From NCBI GenBank assembly GCA_029204225.1, contig CM055099.1, positions 46,092,331-46,156,330 of the forward strand: a DNA stretch of 64,000 nucleotides, written 5' to 3'. A model generated the notes under the pieces. The model did no database searches. It worked only from the letters and a program-made list of their open reading frames with translations, and was not told the origin of the DNA. The translations under genes and the position numbers were made by a program. The first letter of the stretch is position 1; each line of letters opens with the position of its first letter. This DNA is from Diphasiastrum complanatum (Eukaryota; Streptophyta; Lycopodiopsida; Lycopodiales; Lycopodiaceae). Below are positions 13,121 through 23,332 of the stretch, in pieces.

Positions 13121-13543
13121 CTATGAGTATGACACACACAGCAATTGAGTTTCAAAAACTGTCCTAGAGAAGTTTCAGTACAGGGACTATCTATTCTACA
13201 TAATGAAATGTATACTATGAATAACAAAGTTTATAAAGAAGTACAACAGTTGCTCATTTTAGCATAACACAGGCCAAAGATGCTGCACAGCCTCAATACA
13301 GTTCATTCATTTCAAATGGCTTTGAAATGTCACATAAGCTTGGACAATTACATTGTCAGTTTTTATGTTATCTACTGAATGCACGTACCAACTTTCTGGG
13401 CTAAGGAAACAGAAAACAAGGCGCTATGCATGAACAGTCAGTTGAGGAATCTGACAGACAAGCTCATCTGATGCTCAGTTGAATGTTTAAATACATGGAG
13501 GGTTTTCCGGTATGAAAGAAATTTTAGAGTCTTATTTAGTTAC
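13121..13543 (-). other. SPL intron 2
   Basis: A 423 bp intron with donor CAAG|GTAACT and acceptor CATAG. Phase 1 at both ends keeps the frame from exon 2 to exon 3. No transposon is recognised in it. Confidence 0.88.
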
Positions 13544-13668
13544 CTTGATAAGAATCTCCAGCTGATGTCAAGGTATCAGGATGAGGCTTTCTTCGTCGCT
13601 CATTGTGAACGGCTAATCGTCTTCGACAACTCCGCTTCCCTTCATCGAACTCAGTTAGAATCTGAAAC
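13544..13668 (-). CDS. SPL transcription factor, coding exon 2 (end of SBP domain)
   Basis: A 125-base exon encoding the second half of the SBP box: [14 protein letters not shown], then [13 protein letters not shown], then [14 protein letters not shown]. The acceptor TTGCAG|G supplies the last base of the split Arg codon, and the donor is [27 protein letters not shown] is the bipartite nuclear localisation signal that overlaps the DNA-binding surface. Cys364 (in KRSC) is a zinc ligand. The first residues are FQ rather than the near-universal FH, so the His that normally ligates the second zinc is Gln352 here. LAVHN also replaces the usual LAGHN. The exon stands 30 kb from exon 1. Confidence 0.94.
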
Positions 13669-14859
13669 CTGCAACAAATTCAACTTCTATAATAAATGGA
13701 AAATCCCAAGAAAGGTCAAAACAGACAAGTCGAACGTACTCCATCTGGCACAACCATTTAAGCGATAACCAAATGAAAGATGCATAAAACTCAGATCCTA
13801 GTGAAATTTAAATCATTGTCGCCGGCCCCAAAACATTCGTATTTATTACTGAGGAGGTACATTCAAATTGACACCAACTGATCTTTGGGGAAACTAACAT
13901 GTGTTGGGCATATTGCCTCACTCATGCTATTAAGGGAAGCTAAGATCTGGATCTATCTAGTTCAAGCTTCTAGCCACCTATCTCCCATTATAGTATTTTT
14001 GTGGTTTGGCTTCTCCCCTCACTTCTGACACAGCGCTGGTCTGGTAATGTGCATTTTTCAAGAGATGTCATCTGCAACTGCTGTGCAACAAATGTTGTCT
14101 ACAATTGCTATGCAATGAGCTCCAGTAGCTGACATGGCCAAAACTCCTATGACTAAAGAGGTTCAATTGGACCAAATCTAACATGCTGGCACAGCCAAAA
14201 TTTTCTACGACTGCTCTGGGACTTTCCTTGGGACACCAAGATGGGTGGTAGGAGAAGATCACGAAGATGAGTCTTTTGGGAGCACTTTGAAATTATCAAG
14301 CCAGGTTCAAAAAACACATACACAGACATTCATGTGAACAAGCTTTAGTAAGATTAGTAAAGGCTATTGGCCTATGCGTGTTGCTGTGGTGTATTGTGCG
14401 TGGCTTGGTGGGCAGCAGGCTTGCCTGCTCCCCACCCTGGCTTGATTCTTTCCCCACTTGTGGATACATACCTGTCCACCCAAAACGCCAATAAAGATTG
14501 AATAAGTAAAAGTTACAAGGTTTTAATTTTAAGTAGTATTGCAATAATTAAATGCAGCAAAGTTCTTGATGACTCTGTCTAGCTTAATCAAAAAAGAAGT
14601 CTAGTTTCTTAATGCAAATTACCACTCATAAACTTAGGACTCTAAACTCCATAATTCTTTCCATGGATAGAGTTATAGCAACTATGCCAACCTCCCATAT
14701 GCATTGGTGGGGTCGTTTAGGGAGATAACGGCAAAGATTCTGCCTTTTGACATGTCATGGAGACCCCTCACAAGGGAACTTCAATGCAGTAGGTAATTGG
14801 GGAGGGAGATGGAGTGCCTCAAGAAAGTGTTGAGCCCGCTGTTTGGCCCATTTACGAGC
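13669..14859. other. Intron 1 start region near exon 2, nothing recognised
   Basis: Unassigned intronic sequence with no coherent protein homology by eye on either strand. It may include the end of the hAT relic that follows or its non-coding flank. Confidence 0.4.
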
Positions 14860-16175
14860 ATTCCATAATGGAGAATGGGTGGAAAGATATACCACCAAAG
14901 ACCTAACACTAACTTTTGTGTATTTTCTTGCAAGGGCATCACATTTCTAAGTGCAACAGATGCATCTTAGGATGTAGCGGCAATACATATTCAGCACATT
15001 AGAGAAGTTTTGACGAGTTGGGTGTAGATAATGTGGGTGCAAGATGTCACAGCCAATACATTGAACCATGAGGGCATGGGAAGGCCACTTATGACTGACT
15101 ACCCCAGAATTGTCTAGGCTCCATGTGCTGCTCATTATATTGACCTTCTCATGCAGGTAAAATAAATTGTCAAACATCTCACAATAGTTTTTTACTTTGT
15201 GATGTAGATTGATTTACACCTGACAACTTTTTGTGGGTGACACACATCACATCCAAGGCTCTTTCAAAGGTGACCTCCACACAAAAGTGTCATGTTGTGA
15301 CCATGTTCCGCACTGACAAAAACTTGATCTCAAGAAAGTTGCACCCACCAAATCCACTTACCACTTAGTTGTGATGGAGAGGATGCTTGTATAGTGAGAT
15401 GAGCTGTGAAGGACGCCATCTAGTTCAGAGTTTGTGGAATAGCATTGCACCTTAGAGACATCTGAAGTTCACTTTCGACATGTTGTGTACTCCAAGAATT
15501 TCTGGAGAGATGTTGCTGAGCTAGTGGAGGTCTTGCAGCCCATTTACAATGTCTTGTGGCTGGTGGATTTAGAGGATCACCCTCACACTCAAGTACAAGT
15601 TCATGGAGCATAATGGGGAGACTTTACAATAGACTCTTTTGGAATGAGGCAAGTAAGTTGTTTGTATATCTGTCCCTTTGCGTCTAATGTCACTTATGGC
15701 TACTGGCTAGTATATACAAAATTGCAATACAATGTTTCACGTGTATTTGTGCAAGTACCCCCATCTATCACTTCCACTTTGGAGATATTCCAGATAGGGC
15801 ATTGATGGTGAGTTTGATTCCAAATAAAGCTCTTGCACAGAGTTTGTACACTTGTGCAGCGCTTCTAAGTTGAGACAACTCTACTAGAACAATGTAGACT
15901 TTCAAGAAGAGGGTGCATGTGGGAGGGTGATGGCCAAGGACAAGGATTTCGTGTTAAAATTTGTCACATGCTCCAGGATATTGCAATATTTGGGAAGAGC
16001 ACACCAGAGTTACATTGGAGGGCCAAGATAATTTTCTGTAAGGGTTTTTTAGCTTCCGCATGTGAGCCAAATTGGTCCACTTAGTTGCTCATCCATGTGA
16101 ACAGAAAAGACCATTTGAGTGTAAATTAGTGTGAGCGATTGGTGTATTGCAACAACAACTTGCGCCTTGTTGTCA
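14860..16175 (+). pseudogene. hAT transposase relic
   Basis: Plus-strand translation shows, in order, a core block (GITFLSATDAS, then after several stops APCAAHYIDLLMQ at about 14935-15156), a middle block (FWRDVAELVEVLQPIYNV and LWLVDLED near 15499-15575) and the C-terminal dimerisation block (ASACEPNWST-stop-LLIHVNRK, then CERLVYCNNNLRLV at about 16051-16170). These are the typical plant hAT transposase blocks, including the CAAH and SACERNWS-like motifs. Multiple stops and frameshifts mark it as long dead. It lies antisense to the SPL gene. Terminal repeats and target duplication were not identified. Confidence 0.78.
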
Positions 16176-17402
16176 TATGGAGAAGCTCTGGAAGATCTTG
16201 TAGGAGAAACCCAAGTACTTCATATTAATGCTTGATGCCAACACATCAACTGTGAAAATTCAACCAATTCTAACAATTTTGCATTCATTCATTCTCTAGC
16301 ATAATAGAAGAGCCTTCAACACAAATAAAGAGAAACCTCCAATGTCTATAACATATCAATGATAGAACAATACAAAAAGCTAACTGATGTGGGGGGAAAA
16401 GTCTCTATATAGGGAGCAGTTCAAGATTTATACTTGATAACAAACTGATGTCTATGCAAAGAATTACAAAGAGAAGTAACTAATCTTCTATCCAATTTTC
16501 TCAACAAGACATGCATTTTTAAAAAATAATAATAAATAAAGCTATTAAATGAATCACTATGTCTCCTACTTAACCCATAGAGAAGCCCGAAATGGAACTT
16601 CTAAGGAATAAGACTCAACAAACTAATCAAGTCAAGTAAGGAGGGATAATAGTGCACCTTCCCAATAGGCCTGTGGCCCATTAGGTGGCCCCCACCCCTT
16701 AGTCATATGTACAAAATAGCAACTAGACTAATAAAATGGGCCATAGATATGTACATAAATAAAAAGGGCCCAAGGCCCATTTATGCAAAAAATAAAGAAT
16801 AAAAGAAGGACGTGGCGAATGTAAAAATTTCTGATGAGGTTGACGGATGAGATCCCATATTGAATGTACAAAGCTAAAGACAACACCTCTACAAGGAAAA
16901 CCTTTGAGGCTTCCATGTAGATAAAAGCCTATGAGCCTTGTAGGAGGAAGAAGAAGAGCTAAGTGGACAAGTGTTTTGTCCCAAGGAAATAGTTATGAAC
17001 TTCAAAAACATGACAATAATTAATGCAACGCTTTCAAATTAATGACCAAATTAGTGTTACAGTTTTTGAGACCCTACATTGATTGATTGGCCAATTAGAA
17101 AGTAGATCATGCAGCAACCAAGAACACCAAGGAAGCCAAAGTAGATCATGCAGCAACCAAGAATGCCAAAGAACAAGATACTAGAGAGAGATGTATAGGC
17201 AGGCATAGGCAGAGACACGCGCTTTACGGCAGCAAAGGAGGCAGCTAGGGGATGGGAGAGGGCTAAGGAGGGGGACAATGGGGGCTCATAGGGGGGAGAG
17301 GAGCTCGGGGACTATTATCTAGAGGAGTAGTGGGTAGAGGAGCAGAGAATACAGACGGAGAGGAGGAGGACGTGACGGGGGGTAGAGGCACAAGGGGATG
17401 AC
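16176..17402. other. Intronic sequence, short tandem duplication only
   Basis: No gene recognised. A 39-base unit (AGTAGATCATGCAGCAACCA...) occurs twice in tandem at about 17101-17175. A G-rich purine stretch at 17278-17400 directly precedes the reverse transcriptase fragment and may be its non-coding 5' junction. Confidence 0.45.
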
Positions 17403-18329
17403 TTGGCTCGCCTGCTTTCTATGAAGGCTGATTCACGTGGAATCTATGCTATGGGACAAGCGAGCTTTCACCGCGGTTACTGCATCCTTGATCATGTGCT
17501 CACCCTACGCAGCATTGGTGAAGAAGCCAAACATGTGGGCCGCAAAGTTTTTGCTTGCTTCGTCGACCTGCTGAAAGCTTTTGATTCAATTCCCCGAGAT
17601 CTTCTTCGCAAGCTACGAAAGCTTCATATTCCTGACTCTATGCTTGCAGCAATTATTTCCTTGTATGAGAGGGTTCTAGCAAGGATTCGGCAAGGGTCTA
17701 ATTTGTCTGCTCCTATCCGTAGCACTGTTGGTGTTAAGCAAGGTTGTCCCTTGTCCACTACTCTATTCGCCCTGTATGTAGCTGATTTGGAGCGCCTTAT
17801 CTGTGAAGAAGGTGGGGAAGGTTGTTTGCTTGCTCACTTGATTATTCCTATCCTTCTTTATGCTGATGACATTGTTCTTCTTTCTTCTTCCCCGGCCGGT
17901 CTGCAGCATCACTTACATGTCTTACATCATTTTTGTGCCTTATGGGGCCTGTCTATCAATCTAAGGAAAACCAAGGTCTTGATTTTCAACATTAATCGTC
18001 ACAGTCTTCACAACTATCACTTTCTATACATTGGGCAGGAGGTTGAGATTGTCACTTCTTATACCTACTTGGGAGTCTTATTCACGGCGCCGTTGCTTCG
18101 CTTCCGTCAGGCTGCTTATAAAAGGGTTTCATTGGGTCACTCTGCATTGGTCCAGTTTGAGAGACCTTGTACTTTAAATCATGCTTTTGATCCTTCTACC
18201 AGATGCCAACTCTTTGCTACATGGGTGTCTCCAGCAGTCATGCATGGTTCCGAGATTTGGCTACCGGGTCTTTCAGTCCGGGATTGGGCAGCTATTTCTT
18301 GTATTCAAACAAATATGTTGTATGCATAG
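17403..18329 (+). pseudogene. Non-LTR (LINE-type) reverse transcriptase fragment
   Basis: About 309 codons of uninterrupted reverse transcriptase. Visible motifs are FVDLLKAFDSI (about 53-63, first catalytic Asp), GVKQGCPLSTTLFALYV (about 110-126) and LLYADDIVLLSS (about 151-162, catalytic YADD), followed by the thumb region with INLRKTKVLIF. The 5' endonuclease part is absent and the frame begins inside the polymerase without a proper ATG, as expected for a 5'-truncated copy. After 18329 the frame is lost. A 15-base A run at about 18546-18560 could be the remnant of a poly(A) tail. The motif set resembles animal-type CR1/Jockey-like polymerases more than the usual plant L1 form; lineage is uncertain. 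Confidence 0.82.
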
Positions 18330-20640
18330 ATCCAGCCTTACCTTATTTGGCCACATATCCTACATACAGATGGCCAAACATACCAAAAAGAAACAGAGCA
18401 ATAGACATTGACTTACAACATAGAATTGAAGCTCGATATGAGTATTCAAATAACAAGATTGATACTGGATAGATGCTGACATGCATAGATCCACCCTTAC
18501 CTTATTTCGCTAGCTTTGTTGTTTGGTGACTTTTTTTTGTTCTACAAAAAAAAAAAAAAATTCCTTGATGTGAGTTTTGTTGTATGTGCTAACTTTTGTT
18601 AAAATGCAGAGATAAGATGATCCAAATGCCAAATTGCACCCACCACCACAATGCATCATATAGACATGATATGTTTGAACCATTTGTTGCAAGCTCGAAT
18701 GATTGCATCCACATCCTTGCATTATGCATCTTTTATGAAGAGAAAAAAAAAATTTGGGCATATCCCTAGCATCGTTATAAAGGGCATGTGTTTGGCTAAC
18801 TAGGAGCATGAATGGGATGGGGAGTGAAACTGGAATTATGTATATGAAGAAAGAGTGAAGGAGGGCTTTAGCCCTAATTAGATCTAGCTATATCTATTAA
18901 GCAAACATAAGAATTGGATCTATCTCACTGAGCCAATGGTCTCACTGAGCCCTTGAAAAAATATACAAGCCAATTTCAAATACAAACATCACCCCTAGTC
19001 AGGAAGAAGAGTTTATGGAAAAGACCAAAAGGACAATACAAAGGGGGTTTTTGAATGGGAAGGGGATTCAAATGGTACTTAATGAGAGATAAGAAAGGGT
19101 CATCGAGAGCCATACTCGGTTCTAGGAGGACAATTAAAGAACGAGATATCATATAGACAAAAAAGTGCACATTGGATAGAGTGGAATGGTCTAAGAGTTC
19201 AACATCATCTCAGAAAAATTACCCTTGTAATTTTGACCCGATGCATCTGAGAGCCTGAATTAGGAAAGCATAACGAAAATCAAGAGAGTCATTTTGGCGA
19301 TGTCATAGTCAGCTCAAAGACGATGCTCTTAGACACTTCAAACTATCGTTAGTTGCCTCCAGAAAACTATGCCATGTAGTGTCTAGAGAGGGTCAGGGTA
19401 AAGTGAATGCCTCTGACAATCGAAGTATCAATAGTACATAAACCCTTTAGAAGAATAACCTTGAAGATGAAGAGTTGATCTATGATACATCTCATATCAC
19501 CCTTGGAATTGGTTCAGTAAGAAATCACATATTGGAGTGGAGAAAGTCACTTAGAACCATTACGTCCCAGCCTAAGAGCCAAAAAGGGGAGGATTCACTA
19601 GAAAAAATTGAACCCAATTTAGTGGAGATGCTTTGTGTGGGGATTCTTGCAACTACGTGATACACAAAACATAGTGTATGCTAGAGTTAGAGAGTCGATT
19701 ATGATGATGAAGATGTTATGGCCCATATTTTAAGTCCGCGCCGACATTGCTTGGTCTGGAGGATCCATGGACCGGCTGTCATAGAAATTGTAGCCCCTTC
19801 GATCCACCAAAGTCTACCTATCCTTGCCATAAAGTGGATATAATGCCCAATAAGAGTCAATTTCCATCTCCTGCTGGTCATATCTTTGAGAGCCTAGAAA
19901 ACTCTCATTGACCCGGACGTACGGGGTAATCAATGAAGCCCCCAGGATTGGAAGTGGTCAAACTTTGATTAGTCACGTAAGGATAGTGTGGGTCCTTCCC
20001 TCGCTGGTTTCCCAAATAGTAGGTCTAAACACATTCTATAAAAGGCCAACATCATGTTCAAAGATGAGACAAGAAAAAGTTATACATTCAAAATAGAAAG
20101 GGATGTCACATTGGCTGGAAGGGAAATTTATGATCAACTGAATTCCATCTCAAGATATAATGCCTAAATCTTATAAAGAATTTATTATTAGCATCTTTTC
20201 CAAATACGACAAGTCCACCCAATTTGTCTGTTGGTTTGACACATACATGACAATAATACACCTGTTGACTCTTTCTATACATCAATCTATTTTTGGATGG
20301 AAACTTGTACTTCGAAACAACTTCGTAGTTAAACTTCACATTAACACCTAGCAAAATGTGAAATGAACTTCTATGATCATCCCATATAATCTACTTTCAA
20401 ATTCCATGAATCTATGTGCTATTGAGTTGTACCATCAATGGTCAAATAAGGAATGAAAGATTCATACTTTGAAAATATACGCAAACCACATAGATGTTAT
20501 CATACTCTCTTGTTGCTGTCGATATCAAAAATAAAAATAAAAATCCCATGCTATGCTCAAGCAAAGTTGCGAAAGCGATGTAAGTAATGGGTTGGCTCAG
20601 ATGTTGATCCTTGTTTTGCTAACATGATGTGCAATATTTC
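18330..20640. other. Intronic sequence, no gene recognised
   Basis: Contains the possible LINE tail and an unassigned moderately GC-rich stretch (19200-20350) that looks repeat-derived in texture. No catalytic motif of a known transposon family could be read in any frame. Confidence 0.4.
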
Positions 20641-20648
20641 ACACAAAG

Positions 20649-21356
20649 CATAGTTGCACTGCGATTCAGAATCGCTGTCCGAATCGCGATTTGGAATTTT
20701 CCCAGAATCATTTTTTTTGTTTTTTGACTTTTTTTGGGCAATGGGAGCTCTAATTAAGAACGTTATTACTGTGTAGTTTGCTGAATGTTTCGGGTACAAG
20801 ATGGTCTAGTTTAGGTGCATTAATCCATGTTGGGTTCTGTCAAGGATAAAAATTCAAAACTAACCTCTAGCCTATTTGTTACGATCACAGATGGTTCCAG
20901 TGGGATAGAGACAAAGAACTGTAGAGCAATTGTACTCCCATGGACCCCCGCTGGATACGGTAGCAGGGGGGGCACTGCCCCCCCTGCAACCCCCTATAGA
21001 TAAAAATGGGGGCCCAAATGCGTGCCAATAAGGGCCAATGTTTATGCCCCGACCTCCCAATTGTATGCACATTGCACTCACATCTCCAGTGAAATGATTG
21101 CAAAAGTGATCATCATCCATAGAGTTAATAGCCCAAACTATAGCGTAACATTTATGAAAACCAAAGCAAATAACAACCAAATAGCTACTAAAAATAGGAT
21201 TTGTTTGTGCCCTATCTACTACACTTATGGGAGGCAAAATGCTGGACCATTTTCAGCCATAAGCTATTTTTCCAATTTTTTTTTTTTCACGATTTTGGGT
21301 TCCAAATCGCAATTCGTGAATCGCAAACCATCAAATCGTGATTCGCTGCAACTATG
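20649..21356. mobile_element. hAT-type MITE, 708 bp
   Basis: Perfect 10-base terminal inverted repeats CATAGTTGCA / TGCAACTATG, with imperfect extension into a region rich in the words CGATT and AATCG. The flanks carry an 8-base direct duplication ACACAAAG (20641-20648 and 21357-21364), the target size of hAT transposons. No transposase is encoded. The interior includes a G/C hairpin near 20965-20990, where GCAGGGGGGG pairs with CCCCCCCTGC across a five-base loop. Confidence 0.85.
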
Positions 21357-21364
21357 ACACAAAG

Positions 21365-22439
21365 TGCACATATTTCTATTCCTATGCATTTAAACATACC
21401 TCTTACGTCTTTAACACTCCAAAATGTCTAGCACTAGCAGATGAATTCAATTCATACAACTAGTTTCGAAATGAACTCAAGTCAGGAGCAAGTAAAGTTA
21501 TGCTAATATTAGAAACCAACAATTGCCATTTCTTAAATAGCATGATTTCTCATTAGAATCAAGATAATATAAATCCTCCCAAAATCTACTTGGAATTTTT
21601 TCATCCATTTCGCTTTGAGGAGAATGATAATACACATAAACTAATTGAACACATTCATTGTTGTGACTAAGATAGATGCAAAGCTTATCCTCATACTCAA
21701 CCAAAGTAATTTACCAATTCTTTGTTTTTCTCAATGATTCATGCATCTGTCACATCCAAAAAAATGATAGTGCATCTATTGCATTCTCCTTTTTCTTAGA
21801 ATATTCAATGATAAGATCATAGGATTGCACTTGTGAAAACCAAACCTTTAGCTTACCTTATTACTCACCAATTTTTTAATTGGAAAATACTTGAGGTTGT
21901 GGTGATCACTTTCAATTAAAAGCTTGGATCCATAAAGAGAATGTCTTTGTTTCTTGAGAGCACATGGATAATCTTGCTAGAATCTTGATCATATCATTAA
22001 TTTGCTTTCTATCATCATTTACATTTATACAAATGTAGATCACTTAATTATAAGGCATTTATGATCTAGTCAATCTTGTAATACTAACCAATTAATCTAG
22101 GGAATAGTTGCCAACAAAACTCGATCAAATATCGTATCTACATAGTCATGAAGTCAAAGTATTGTGTAGGGGTCAATATTGTAGGTGGTCAAATTGAAGA
22201 TTGAAATCACCGTTGTTGAATTGAGTTAAATATTGCTCAATGGGTTCATTTTTGGATTGGATTTAAAATGTGGCTTCTATGGCTGTGACAATTTTAAGTC
22301 CATTTTTGCATATTGTGTATTTCACATATATTTGTCACTGTTGTGATTGTTGCAACTTTTAGTGTATTTTTGCAGACTGTGAACCTGTGTAGCTAGCAAT
22401 TATGATCCAGATTACTAATTGATTTGGCTGGGAAAAAAA
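21365..22439. other. Possible LTR region of the old copia D
   Basis: AT-rich, no coding frame. It begins next to the polypurine-like AAGGGGGAGT (minus strand, near 22450-22460) of the older copia relic, so its 3' LTR may lie here. LTR limits could not be fixed because the partner LTR was not found. Confidence 0.35.
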
Positions 22440-22679
22440 ATACCTACTCCCCCTTAATCTTGATCCAAAAATGCTTTGATTTCCAAATCCAACATGACAC
22501 AAAATTTAAGATAATTCTCCAATTTTAATGCCTTTGTAAGTATATATGTAGTCATATACTATGTTTTGCAAAAAGTTTAGCAGAGCTTCTTGTTCAAGAC
22601 TTTTCTCTTACACAATGATATTTAATCTCAATATTCTTACTCCTAGAATGAATTCTAGCAGGATTAACTGACAATGCAA
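22440..22679 (-). pseudogene. Old copia D, RNase H 3' end (downstream of insertion B)
   Basis: The minus strand continues the RNase H reading interrupted by element B: ARIHSRSKNIEIKYHCVREKS at about 22620-22675, then a decayed C-terminus ending near AAGGGGGAGT. Joined conceptually with 28541-28600 it gives the copia RNase H block with FCDN and HSRSKHIEIKYH-type motifs. TGCAA at 22675-22679 is one copy of the target duplication made by element B. Confidence 0.72.
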
Positions 22680-23332
22680 TGTGAAAAACTCAGATCCAAA
22701 AGATGCTAAAGTTTCATAAAGATCTTGGCCATGGAAGTTATGCACATCTAGATTGAAAAAATGATAGAAATTGTGATGTTAAGCATACTAAACATCAACT
22801 AAACATCAAAATCTGATCATAAGCTTCCACAAACAGAAACTTGCTGTCCCTGTCCGTACTTCAGAGCCTACAACCTGCATTTCACACGTGTGAAGCCATA
22901 GCAACAAAGAAATCACAATTCTAGTGGCTAGAATGCAAGATATGAACAAAAAAGTGAGAGAGAAGAAGATGGATCTTCAAAGAGCATAACATTCATTCAA
23001 TAGAATGAAAATGAGATGTGTACATACTCGTGGAGATGGCTATTTATAGCAGCCATAGTGCCTCTTGGCCACTTGTCTTATGATAGGCTAAAATTGGGGT
23101 CCAATAGGATTCACCCATATACCTAGAAATTTGGTCAAATAGGAATGCACCAAATTATGAGCCAATAGAAGAGCTCCACACTCGACCTCCTCTAATTAAT
23201 GTGACCTCAAAAGTAGTGTACACATACTTTGGGCCTCTACATACATGTATGAACCTATCTCTAACTTTTATTTGGCCATAGGCCTACAAAATCTCAAGTT
23301 AGGAAAATACTACTAGTTGACAATTTTTCACA
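22680..23332 (-). repeat. 3' LTR of element B
   Basis: 653 bp, TGTG...CACA. Contains TATAAATA on the minus strand at 23041-23048, the CACACGTGTG palindrome at 22883-22892 and an AATAAA on the minus strand near 23267. It matches the window-end LTR at 63648-64000 without difference over the shared 353 bases. Confidence 0.97.

Noticed and set aside
14296-15611. Minus-strand frames near 14300-15600 as host genes
   Set aside because: They are antisense to, or flank, the hAT transposase relic on the plus strand and show no motif of their own.
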